From JACCVG01 sp963790245 (GTDB taxonomy: Bacteria > Actinomycetota > Thermoleophilia > Solirubrobacterales > Thermoleophilaceae), in NCBI GenBank assembly GCA_963790245.1, contig CAWBNP010000002.1, positions 2,232,001-2,296,000 on the forward strand: a DNA stretch of 64,000 nt, given 5' to 3'. Numbering within the stretch: the stretch's first letter is position 1; every line of letters begins with the position of its first letter. The position numbers and the translations under genes were made by a program. Positions 18,042 to 26,142 of the stretch are shown piece after piece. Under the pieces are notes generated by a model. It was not told the origin of the DNA. It made no database searches and saw nothing but the letters and a program-made list of their open reading frames with translations.

Positions 18042-19627
18042 GCGAGCAGGTCACGGGAGCATCCCGCCCGCCTGCGCTCGTGCGGCTGCTCGACCGCGGC
18101 TACCGGCGCTGGGGGATCGGGTATCCGGTCGCGGTCGCGCTCGCGACGGGATTAATCCTGGCTGGTCTCAGTCAGCTGACGATGGTCATCTTCTGGCACT
18201 ACCTGGGCGTGTCCGTCGAGACCGCGCTCGTGCGGGGGCTTCCTGTGGTCGCGCTCTGGGGGCTCGCGGGGCTCGCCGCGCTGGCGGTCATCAGCTGGAT
18301 ACATCGCGACCTGTTTCTCTGGGCGCACACGAAAACGAGGGGCTCAGCAGATCCGCAGGCACTGGCCGCTCACGCTTTTGCGGCCTGGCGTCAGATGACG
18401 ATCTGGATTCCGGTCGCGATCGTCCCGGCCTCGATGGCCGTCTTCGTCAGCCAGTTGATTGCGCTCGAGATCACCGGCACGCTCGAGCTCGCGCTCGCGG
18501 TCGCGGGAACGACCTCGTTCGGATTGCTGGCGGGCCTCGTGATCGATCTCGCCGGCGGCATGGTGTTCCGACCGGTGTTGGCGGACCTCAGCCGCGTCCT
18601 GCCGCTCGGCTCCGGCGAAGCCGACGCCAGCGCGGGCGGTCTCGCGCGCAGGATGCTCGCGGTGGTCTTCCTCACGATCTTCATCACCGGCGCTGGTGTG
18701 GGAGGGCTCTCGAGCGAGCCGGGCCAGGGCGCGGGGGCGCTGTTCGACGTGTTCGGCATCGACCTGCTGCTCTCGCTGACGCTCGGCCTGGCTCTGGCGC
18801 TGCTCTTGACCGAAAGCGTCGTCGGCCCGATCCGGAGCTTGGTCGAAGGGACCGCACGGGTCGCTCGCGGTCGGTTCGACGAAGACGTTCCGGTCGTCAC
18901 CCGGGATGAGATCGGCGTGCTCGTGGGGAGCTTCAACCGGATGCAAGAGGGGCTGCGCGAGCGAGAGCGGCTTGCGACCGAGAATGCGAACCTGCTCGAG
19001 GAGGTCCGTGCCTCGCGTGCCCGGCTGATCGCAGCGACCGACGCCGAGCGCGCCCGCGTCGAGCGCGACATCCACGATGGTGCCCAGCAACAGCTCGCGG
19101 CGCTCGCCCTCGAGCTGCGCCTGATGCAGTCGCGCGCGGACGCGACCGGCCAGGACGAACTCGGCGAGGAGCTGTCGCATGCGGCCACGACGCTGTCGAG
19201 CGCGCTCGCCGAGCTGCGCGAGCTCGCGCGCAGCCTGCACCCACAGATCCTTTCGACGAGCGGCCTGGGCCCTGCCGTGGCGCAGATTGCGGCCCGTTCC
19301 CCGGTCGACGTTTCGATCGAGATCTGTCAGGAGCGCTTCGAGGATCAGGTCGAGTCAACCGCGTACACTCTCGTCGCCGCGGTGCTGGAGAACGTCGCCG
19401 AGCACTCCCCGGACAGTGAGGCTGACGTGTCGATCGCGAGGACCGAAGGGAAACTGCTCGTCACGGTGACCGCCGGCACGAGCGTCGGCGTGCGCCGCGC
19501 GGGCCTCGCCGACCGGGTCGAGGCGATCGGGGGAGAGCTGACGATCGAGCAGGTGGCCGGGCGCGACACGCGTGTCGTTGGAGAACTGCCGATCACGGAT
19601 CTCAGCACCGCAAGAGTCTGGGAGTGA
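18038..19627 (+). CDS. NarL-type sensor histidine kinase paralogue with degenerate ATP site (HK2)
   Basis: 529 residues, same layout as HK1: about six membrane helices, HAMP-like linker (VARGRFDEDVPVV), HisKA_3 helix with VERDIHDGAQQQ (His346) and a HATPase_c-like end. The N-box Asn is kept (LENVAEH) but the G1 box, DDGVGG in HK1 and HK4, is replaced by AGTSVG, and the glycine-rich lid is shortened. Loss of the ATP-coordinating Asp predicts weak or no kinase activity. The frame is open throughout, so this is not a sequencing break. It may act as a sensor subunit or phosphatase that heterodimerises with HK1 (inference). Coupled to HK1 by GTGA overlap. Confidence 0.85.
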   Translation: MSEQVTGASRPPALVRLLDRGYRRWGIGYPVAVALATGLILAGLSQLTMVIFWHYLGVSVETALVRGLPVVALWGLAGLAALAVISWIHRDLFLWAHTKTRGSADPQALAAHAFAAWRQMTIWIPVAIVPASMAVFVSQLIALEITGTLELALAVAGTTSFGLLAGLVIDLAGGMVFRPVLADLSRVLPLGSGEADASAGGLARRMLAVVFLTIFITGAGVGGLSSEPGQGAGALFDVFGIDLLLSLTLGLALALLLTESVVGPIRSLVEGTARVARGRFDEDVPVVTRDEIGVLVGSFNRMQEGLRERERLATENANLLEEVRASRARLIAATDAERARVERDIHDGAQQQLAALALELRLMQSRADATGQDELGEELSHAATTLSSALAELRELARSLHPQILSTSGLGPAVAQIAARSPVDVSIEICQERFEDQVESTAYTLVAAVLENVAEHSPDSEADVSIARTEGKLLVTVTAGTSVGVRRAGLADRVEAIGGELTIEQVAGRDTRVVGELPITDLSTARVWE

Positions 19628-19677
19628 GCCTGATCACGCTCAGTGTTAACACGCAAGAGCTGGGCGTCCCCGGCGTT

Positions 19678-19683
19678 TACGCT
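19678..19683 (+). promoter_or_regulatory. Candidate -10 box, leaderless start of receiver protein
   Basis: TACGCT ends six bases before GTG 19690 and favours that codon over the upstream in-frame GTG 19624. Confidence 0.45.
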
Positions 19684-19689
19684 GGTTCA

Positions 19690-20052
19690 GTGACTCCGGG
19701 GATCCTGATCGTCGACGACCACGCCGGCTTCAGAAAGCAGGTCCGCGCATTGCTCGAAGCGGCGGGCTACCTGGTGATCGGGGAGGCAGAAGACGCGGCG
19801 GGGGCGGTCAGGGCCGCGGGTGAGTTGCACCCCGAGACGGTGCTGCTCGACATCCAGCTGCCCGACGGCAGCGGCTTCTCCGTCGCCGACCAGATTCACG
19901 CCGACGACGAGCAGACGCGGATCGTCTTCGTCTCCAGTCGCGAGGCCTCCGACTACGGAACTCTGCTCGAGGCGCGACCCGGCGACGCTTTCATTCACAA
20001 GGCCGAGCTCTCCTTCGACAGCTTGGCCGAGATGGTCGGGCCGCCCGGCTGA
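19690..20052 (+). CDS. Stand-alone response-regulator receiver
   Basis: About 120 residues holding only a receiver domain: ILIVDDHAGFRKQ acidic pair, LLDIQLPDG phospho-acceptor Asp, FVSSREA, and FIHKAEL Lys. There is no output domain, and the stop is clean. It probably works by protein interaction or as a phosphate sink in the HK1/HK2 system. A start at GTG 19624, overlapping the HK2 stop, would add 22 residues without domain content. GTG 19690 is preferred for the -10 spacing. Confidence 0.85.
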   Translation: MTPGILIVDDHAGFRKQVRALLEAAGYLVIGEAEDAAGAVRAAGELHPETVLLDIQLPDGSGFSVADQIHADDEQTRIVFVSSREASDYGTLLEARPGDAFIHKAELSFDSLAEMVGPPG

Positions 20053-20078
20053 GGACTAGTCCTCGCTCCTAGGGCGGC

Positions 20079-20084
20079 TAGGCT
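20079..20084 (+). promoter_or_regulatory. Candidate -10 box, leaderless start of LuxR-type regulator
   Basis: TAGGCT ends six bases before ATG 20091, so this regulator may be transcribed on its own as well as with the kinases. Confidence 0.45.
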
Positions 20085-20090
20085 CAGCAC

Positions 20091-20748
20091 ATGGGAGAGG
20101 CGCTCCGGGTCGTCGTGGCGGATGATTCGACGCTGCTGCGCGAAGGGCTTGCCAGCCTGCTGCGTGAGCACGACTTCGACGTCGTCGGGCAGGCTCCCGA
20201 CGGGGCCGATTTGCTGCGCAAGGTGTCCGGTCACAAGCCCGACGTGGCGCTGGTCGACATCCGCATGCCGCCGACCGGGACCGATGAGGGGCTGCGCGCC
20301 GCGGACGAGATCGGTGAGCGGTTTCCCGACGTGGGCGTGCTCGTGCTGTCCGAGCACCTGGAGCCCGAGTACGCGATGCGTCTGCTCGAGGCCGGTTCGC
20401 CCGGCCGCGGCTATCTGCTCAAGGAGACCGTCACCGACATCGAAGCGTTCATCGACGCCGTCCGTCGCGTCGCCGCGGGTCAGTCGGTCGTCGATCCGGC
20501 GATCGTGAGGGCGGTCATGGGCAGGCTCCGCACGACCGACCCCTTGGGCGAGCTGACCGAGCGAGAAAGGGAGATCCTCTCGCTGATGGCCGGCGGGCCG
20601 GTCCAACCACGGGATCGCTGACGAACTGGTGCTCTCCGAGCGGACGATCGAGAGCCATGTGCGCCGGATCTTCAAGCAACTCGACCTGGGCGAGGCGCCC
20701 GACGACCACCGCCGGGTACTCGCCGTCCTTCGCTACCTCGAGGCCTGA
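20091..20748 (+). CDS. NarL/LuxR-family response regulator
   Basis: Receiver domain (VVVADDSTLLREG, VDIRMPPTGTDEG with phospho-Asp, VLSEH, YLLKETV) followed by a LuxR-type helix-turn-helix (LTEREREILSLMA ... SNHGIADELVLSERTIESHVRRI, shown in parts). A one-base slip near 20597 breaks the frame at the start of the DNA-binding domain; corrected, the gene ends at TGA 20746-20748 with about 219 residues, the normal size. Likely the DNA-binding output of the adjacent kinase pair. The neighbouring peptide transporter operon begins 65 bases downstream and is an obvious candidate target (inference). Confidence 0.88.
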
Positions 20749-20812
20749 CCGACGGCTTACACTGCGCGCAACGCGACCGGCAGGGTCGTGACAGGGACAG
20801 GGAGCGGACTTC

Positions 20813-22404
20813 ATGGGCCGAGGCCCGACACGGACGTCGATGTTCGCCGCGGTCGGACTCTGCGCTGCGTCGAGCGGGCTCGCGTGTGGCGATCAGGGAG
20901 CAACGAGCACCGACGGACCGACCACCTCGGTGCGAGCACGATCATCCGCGGGACGACCGACCTGCCGGTTTCCTTCGATCCGGCCGGCGCCTACGACCTT
21001 CCCTCCTACGACGTGATCGGCAACGTCTTCCAGACCGTTCTGACTTTTAGGCCGGGCGATACCGAGCCGCGGCCCGATGCCGCCGAGCGCTGCGAGTTCG
21101 AGACCCCGACGCTGTTCGAGTGTCAGATCCGCGAGGGCCTGACCTTCTCCGACGGCTCGCCGCTGACCTCCGAGGACGTCAAGTTCTCCTTCGATCGCAA
21201 CATCGGGATTGCGGATCCACGGGGCGCCTCCTCGCTGCTCAGCAACCTCGAACGGGTCGACGCCCCCGACGAGCGCACCGTCCGCTTCCGCCTCAAGGAG
21301 CCCGACGCGATCTTTCCCTACGTCATCTCAGAGGCGTCGTTTGCGATCGTCCCCTCAGACCGCTTCCCGGAGGACGAGCTCCAGCCGAGCGAGGAGGTCG
21401 TCGGTTCGGGCCGCTACACGGTCGCGCAGTACGAGCCCGGCCGCCAGACCGTGCTCGAGGCCAACCCCGAGTACTCGGGAGAGGACCCGCCGCGCAACGA
21501 GCGCGCGATCTTCCAGTACTTCGACCGTCCCTCGGCGCTCAAGCTCGCAATCGAGCAGGGCGAGATCGACATCGCCTACCGCAGCCTGAGTCCGACCGAC
21601 ATCGCCGACCTGCGCGAGAACGACGGCCTCGAGGTGATCGAGGGGACGGGCACCGAGCTGCGCTACATCGGTTTCAACCTCGACCTTCAGCCCGGCGAGA
21701 CGCCGGCCGAGAAGCTCGCTATCCGGCGTGCGCTGGCCCAGTCGATCGATCGCGAGGCGATCGCCGAGAACATCTACAACGGCGGCGTGAAACCGATGTA
21801 CTCGATGGTCCCCGACGGAATCCGCCACGCGACGCGGGCCTTTGAGGACCGTTACGGCACGGGCCCCGACCCCGAGGCCGCCAGGCGGACGCTCGAGGAG
21901 GCCGGCGTGGAGATGCCGGTTCCGCTCGAGCTGTGGTGGACCCCCTCGCACTACGGTCCGGCCTCCGGTGATGAGTACGCCGAGATCGCCCGCCAGCTCG
22001 AGGCCGACGGGGTGTTCGAGGTGGCGCTCGAGTCGACCGAGTGGACTCAGTACTCCGAAGCTGCGCGCAGCGACAAGTACCCGGTCTTCCAGTACGGCTG
22101 GTTCCCCGACTACCCAGACGCGGACAACTTCACCGCGCCGTTCTACGCGACCGAGAACTTCCTCGCCAACCACTACTCCAACAAGCGGGTCGACGAACTG
22201 CTGTCGCGCCAGAAGGTCTCTGACGACGCCGAGGAGCGCGAGCAGCTGTTCGCCGAGATTCAGGAGATCGCCGCGCGAGAGACGCCGGTCGTGCCGGTCT
22301 GGCAGGGGACTCCGACCGCGATCGTCGGGGAGGGCGTCGAGGGGATCGAGGACGCACTCGACGTCACTTCGATCTTCCGTTTCTGGCTGATCAGCAAGGA
22401 GTGA
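20813..22404 (+). CDS. Oligopeptide/dipeptide ABC transporter substrate-binding lipoprotein
   Basis: SBP_bac_5 family protein of about 530 residues. ATG 20813 starts a lipoprotein signal (MFAAVGLCAASSGLACGD) with a lipobox LAC; GGGAG precedes it. A one-base slip near 20935 moves the reading into the frame that carries the mature protein, so a reading from 20788 hides the signal. The mature part has the family's VIGNVFQTVL and GLTFSDGSPLTSEDVKFSF segments and a C-terminal GWFPDYPDADN. It binds peptides outside the membrane and delivers them to the permeases encoded next. Stop overlaps the next start (GTGA). Confidence 0.9.
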
Positions 22405-23432
22405 ACGTGCCCGTGGCGTCGCTCCGTCGCCACCTGCTGACTCGACTGGTGCTCGCGATCCCGACTGCGCTGATCGTCCTGACGCTCGTCTTCGTGCTGC
22501 TGCGCATCGTGCCCGGGGATCCGATCCAGGCGGCGCTCGGCGGCCACGTCCCCCAGGCCGAGATCGAGGCTCGCAAGGCGGCCGCCGGTTACGACCGCCC
22601 ACTGCCCGAGCAGTACGCCGATTACCTGCGCGACGCCGTCACGCTCGACCTCGGGACGACGTTGACCGACGGTCGGACGGTCAGCTCGATCGCGGCCGAG
22701 AACGGCGCGGCGACGCTCGAGCTGACGCTCGTTGCGTTCCTGATCGCGCTTGCGATCGGAGTTCCGGTCGGTGTGATGGCCGCGCGCCGTCGCGACGGCG
22801 CGACCGATGCGGCCGCGCGCGTGCTGGCGATCGTTGCGTTCGCGGTCCCGGTCTACTTCACGGGGTTACTGCTCCAGCTCCTGTTCTCCAGCGCGCTCGG
22901 CTGGCTGCCGAGCTCGGGTCGGGCCTCGCCGCTGACCGAGCTCACGCTCGAGCGACACACCAACCTCTATGCCGTCGACGCGGTGTTGGGGGCCGATTGG
23001 GCCGCGCTCGGCGACACGCTCGCGCACCTGATACTGCCGGCGCTCGCGCTCGGGCTGCTGGTGACCGGGCTCGTGATCCGGCTGGTGCGTGTCAACGTCC
23101 TGCGGACGCTCGGCGAGGGGCACGTCGAAGCGGCGCGAATGCGCGGCGTCGGTGAGCGGCGTCTCCTGCTGAGCCACGTCCTACCGAATGCGCTCGTCCC
23201 CGTGATGACGATCGCGGGGCTGCAGTTCGCGATCCTGCTCGGCGGGGCGATCCTGACCGAGCAGACGTTCAACTGGCCGGGGATCGGCTCGGAGCTGGTC
23301 CGCTATCTCGGCGAGCGCGACTACGTGGCAGTCCAGGGAATCGTCACCTTGGTCGCGTTGATCGTCGTCGGCGTGTCGATCCTGATCGATCTCGCGACGG
23401 CGCTGATCGATCCGCGCGTGAGGTACCGGTGA
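22401..23432 (+). CDS. Peptide ABC transporter permease (DppB-like)
   Basis: 343 residues, six predicted membrane helices. The N-terminal LLRIVPGDPIQA segment and the cytoplasmic EAA loop (EAARMRGVGERRLLLSHVLPNA) are typical of BPD_transp_1 permeases of peptide/nickel systems. GTG 22401 overlaps the substrate-binding protein stop; GTG 22407 is an alternative. Pairs with the next permease to form the channel. Confidence 0.92.
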   Translation: MNVPVASLRRHLLTRLVLAIPTALIVLTLVFVLLRIVPGDPIQAALGGHVPQAEIEARKAAAGYDRPLPEQYADYLRDAVTLDLGTTLTDGRTVSSIAAENGAATLELTLVAFLIALAIGVPVGVMAARRRDGATDAAARVLAIVAFAVPVYFTGLLLQLLFSSALGWLPSSGRASPLTELTLERHTNLYAVDAVLGADWAALGDTLAHLILPALALGLLVTGLVIRLVRVNVLRTLGEGHVEAARMRGVGERRLLLSHVLPNALVPVMTIAGLQFAILLGGAILTEQTFNWPGIGSELVRYLGERDYVAVQGIVTLVALIVVGVSILIDLATALIDPRVRYR

Positions 23433-24358
23433 GCGATATGGCCGCCCGTATTCGCGCTGCGGTGCGCAGTGCACCGAAGCGGCAGAGGGTGACGCTGGGG
23501 ATCGCGCTCGTGGTGCTCGGCGGCTTCGTGGCGGTTGCGGTTCTCGCGCCGCTGATCGCCCCCTACGGTTTCGATCAGGTGTCGGCGGGCAGCGCCCGCT
23601 TCGAGAAGCAGCTCGCGCCCTCATCCGCCCATCCGCTCGGGACCACCGTCCAGGCGACCGACGTGCTCTCGCGGACGATCTGGGGGGCGCGCACCGCGCT
23701 TGAACTCGTGGTCGTGGCGGTCGGGGCCGCGCTGGTAATCGGTCTGCCGCTGGGCCTGCTGTCCGGCTTCCTGGGCGGTCCGCTCGACAGGGTGCTGGTC
23801 CTCTTCAGCGACGCGCTGCTCGCGCTGCCGGCACTGCTGCTCGCGATCGTCGTCGCATTCGTTCTCTCGGACGCCGTCGGCGGCGGGCTGCTGGCCGCGG
23901 CGGTTGCGGTGACGGCGGTCTTCGTCCCGCAGTACTTCCGCGTCGTCCGCAACCAGGTGCTGAGCCTTCGCGAGGAGACCTACGTCGAAGCGGCGCGAGC
24001 CCTCGGCGCTTCGCGGCGGGCAATCCTCGGCCGTTACGTACTGCCGAACGTCACCGCCAACCTCCCGACCCTCGCGGCGTTGAACGCGGCCGACGCGATC
24101 CTGACGCTCGCCGCGCTCGGCTTCCTCGGCTACGGGATCCAGCCGACAGACGCGGCGGAGTGGGGCTATGACCTGCAGCGCGCGGTCGACGATGCCGGCG
24201 CGGGGATCTGGTGGACGGGCCTTTTCCCCGGTCTCGCGATCGTGACGCTCGTGATCGGCCTGACGCTCGCGGCGGAGACGCTCAACGAGATGCTGAACCC
24301 GACTCTGCGCGGCAGAACCGCGCGGCCACCGTTGATCAAGGGTGCCGATCGTGGCTGA
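23429..24358 (+). CDS. Peptide ABC transporter permease (DppC-like)
   Basis: 309 residues. The N-terminal helix is followed by APSSAHPLGTTVQATDVLSR, the signature loop of DppC/OppC, and the EAA loop reads EAARALGASRRAILGRYVLPN. The GTG start overlaps the upstream stop, and the end overlaps the next gene. Intact frame. Confidence 0.92.
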   Translation: MSDMAARIRAAVRSAPKRQRVTLGIALVVLGGFVAVAVLAPLIAPYGFDQVSAGSARFEKQLAPSSAHPLGTTVQATDVLSRTIWGARTALELVVVAVGAALVIGLPLGLLSGFLGGPLDRVLVLFSDALLALPALLLAIVVAFVLSDAVGGGLLAAAVAVTAVFVPQYFRVVRNQVLSLREETYVEAARALGASRRAILGRYVLPNVTANLPTLAALNAADAILTLAALGFLGYGIQPTDAAEWGYDLQRAVDDAGAGIWWTGLFPGLAIVTLVIGLTLAAETLNEMLNPTLRGRTARPPLIKGADRG

Positions 24359-25319
24359 TATCGACGCGCTGCAGCTCGTGGACCTGCGCGTCTGGTTCGG
24401 AACCGACGGCGACCCGGTCCGTGCGGTCGACGGCGTCACACTGACGATCGCCGCCGGTGAGGCCGTCGCCCTGGTCGGCGAGTCAGGCTGTGGAAAATCG
24501 ACTCTGGCGCGCGCGATCCCCGGGGCGCTGCCGCAGAACGCGGCCCTCGACGGTCGAGTTCTGCTCCGCGGTCAGGACGTGCACGGACTGGACGCGCCCA
24601 ACCTGCAGCGGCTCAGGGGTCGCCGCGTCGGGATCGTCTTCCAGGATCCACTCGCGCGGTTGGACCCGCTGATGTCGATCGGACGGCACATGCAAGAGGC
24701 GATCGAAGTCCTCTCCGGCGAGCGGCCGCGAGCCGCCGCGCTCGACGCGCTCGAGCGGGTCGGCATCAGCCCCGACCTTTGCGAGCGCTACCCGCACGAA
24801 CTCTCCGGCGGCATGCGCCAGCGGGTGCTGATCGGCCTCGCGCTCGCAGCCGCCCCCGACCTTCTGATCGCCGACGAGCCGACGGCCTCGCTCGACGCGG
24901 TCGGAGAGGCGGAGCTGTTGGCGATGCTCGACCGCGAGCGCCGGCGGAACGCCGGCGCGCTGCTGCTGATCACCCACGACCTCGCGGTCGCCGCACGCGC
25001 CTGCGAGCGGATCGTCGTGATGTACGCCGGCCGAATTGTGGAGGACGGGCCCAGCGAGACCGTTCTCGCCGCGCCCGCTCACCCGTACACGCGCGCGCTC
25101 GTGCGCGCGAGGATCGGCCCGGCGACGCGCAGCCTTCACCCGATCGCCGGCGAGCCGCCCGACCTGCGCCGGCCGCCGTCTGGCTGTCGGTTCCATCCGC
25201 GCTGTCCGGAGGTGATGGCCCGCTGTCGCGAGCTCGATCCCTTAGAGATCACCGTCGGTGAGCGGCGAAGCGCCGCCTGCTGGCTGCACGACCCGGGCGA
25301 GGAGGATCCCGATCGCTGA
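24351..25319 (+). CDS. Peptide ABC transporter ATP-binding protein (DppD-like)
   Basis: About 322 residues. Walker A GESGCGKST, signature LSGGMRQR, Walker B LLIADEPTASLD and H-loop ITHD are all intact. The C-terminal oligopeptide-transporter extension with Cys residues (CRFHPRCPEVMARC) is typical and in relatives can bind an Fe-S cluster. GTG 24351 is chosen; an in-frame GTG at 24342 would add three residues. The start lies inside the end of the permease gene. Confidence 0.92.
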   Translation: MADIDALQLVDLRVWFGTDGDPVRAVDGVTLTIAAGEAVALVGESGCGKSTLARAIPGALPQNAALDGRVLLRGQDVHGLDAPNLQRLRGRRVGIVFQDPLARLDPLMSIGRHMQEAIEVLSGERPRAAALDALERVGISPDLCERYPHELSGGMRQRVLIGLALAAAPDLLIADEPTASLDAVGEAELLAMLDRERRRNAGALLLITHDLAVAARACERIVVMYAGRIVEDGPSETVLAAPAHPYTRALVRARIGPATRSLHPIAGEPPDLRRPPSGCRFHPRCPEVMARCRELDPLEITVGERRSAACWLHDPGEEDPDR

Positions 25320-26142
25320 GGCCTCGCCATTGCTGGAGGTCCGCGACCTGCGCACCTACCTGACGCCGCAGGGCGGGTGGCTCGACCGGTTACGCGGCCG
25401 AGAGCTGGGGGAGATCAAGGCGCTCGACGGGGTCAGCTTCGAGCTTCGCCCGGGCGAGACGCTCGGCGTCGTTGGCGAATCGGGTGCAGGCAAGACGACG
25501 CTCGCGCGCACGCTGCTCGGCCTCGTTCCCGCCACCGGCGGGTCGGTTTGCTACCGCGGCCGTGAGCTGGTCGGCCTCGCCGAGCGCGATTTCCGCCCGC
25601 TGCGCCGCAAGCTCCAGATCGTCTTCCAGGATCCCGACGCCGCTCTTAACCCCGCCCTGACGATCGGAGCGTCGATCGGCGATGCGCTGCGGTTCCACCG
25701 ACTGGCCCACGACCGGGGCGAACGAAGACGGCGTGTCCACGATGTGCTCGAACGGGTCGGCCTGGAGCCCGCCGGGGCCTATGCCGGGCGGCTGCCGAGC
25801 GACCTGTCGGGGGGCCAGAAGCAGCGCGCGGTGATCGCGCGGGCGATCGTGCTCGAGCCCGAGCTGCTGATCGCCGATGAAGCCGTCTCGATGCTCGACG
25901 CGAGCGTGCGGGCTGCGATCCTCGACCTGCTTGCGGGGCTGAGACGCGAGCTGGGCCTGACGCTGATCCACATCACCCACGATCTCGCGACGGCGCGGCT
26001 GCTGTGCGACCGGATCGCGGTCATGCGCGCCGGACGGGTCGTCGAGATCGCGCCCGCTGACCAACTCTTCGATCGCCCGGCCGATCCCTACACCGCCGCG
26101 CTGATCGGGGCGATGCCGTCGCTCGGCTGGGACGCGACCTAG
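25258..26142 (+). CDS. Peptide ABC transporter ATP-binding protein (DppF-like)
   Basis: Second ATPase of the transporter. Walker A GESGAGKTT, signature LSGGQKQR, Walker B LLIADEAVSMLDAS, H-loop ITHD. The Walker B/D-loop reads DEAVSMLD rather than the usual DEPVSALD; the catalytic Glu is kept. The true start is uncertain: the first 20 codons overlap the previous gene, and TTG 25330 (just before LEVRDLRTYL) is a likely alternative. The protein lacks the Cys-rich C-terminal extension of its partner. Last gene of the operon, converging on the AAA/TPR gene with a four-base overlap (26139-26142). Confidence 0.88.
   Translation: MSGEAPPAGCTTRARRIPIAEASPLLEVRDLRTYLTPQGGWLDRLRGRELGEIKALDGVSFELRPGETLGVVGESGAGKTTLARTLLGLVPATGGSVCYRGRELVGLAERDFRPLRRKLQIVFQDPDAALNPALTIGASIGDALRFHRLAHDRGERRRRVHDVLERVGLEPAGAYAGRLPSDLSGGQKQRAVIARAIVLEPELLIADEAVSMLDASVRAAILDLLAGLRRELGLTLIHITHDLATARLLCDRIAVMRAGRVVEIAPADQLFDRPADPYTAALIGAMPSLGWDAT

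Noticed and set aside
22401..26142. Nickel transporter instead of peptide transporter
   Set aside because: Sequence alone cannot fully separate them, but the lipoprotein SBP_bac_5 family and the adjacent dipeptidase favour peptides, and no nickel enzyme or regulator is nearby.
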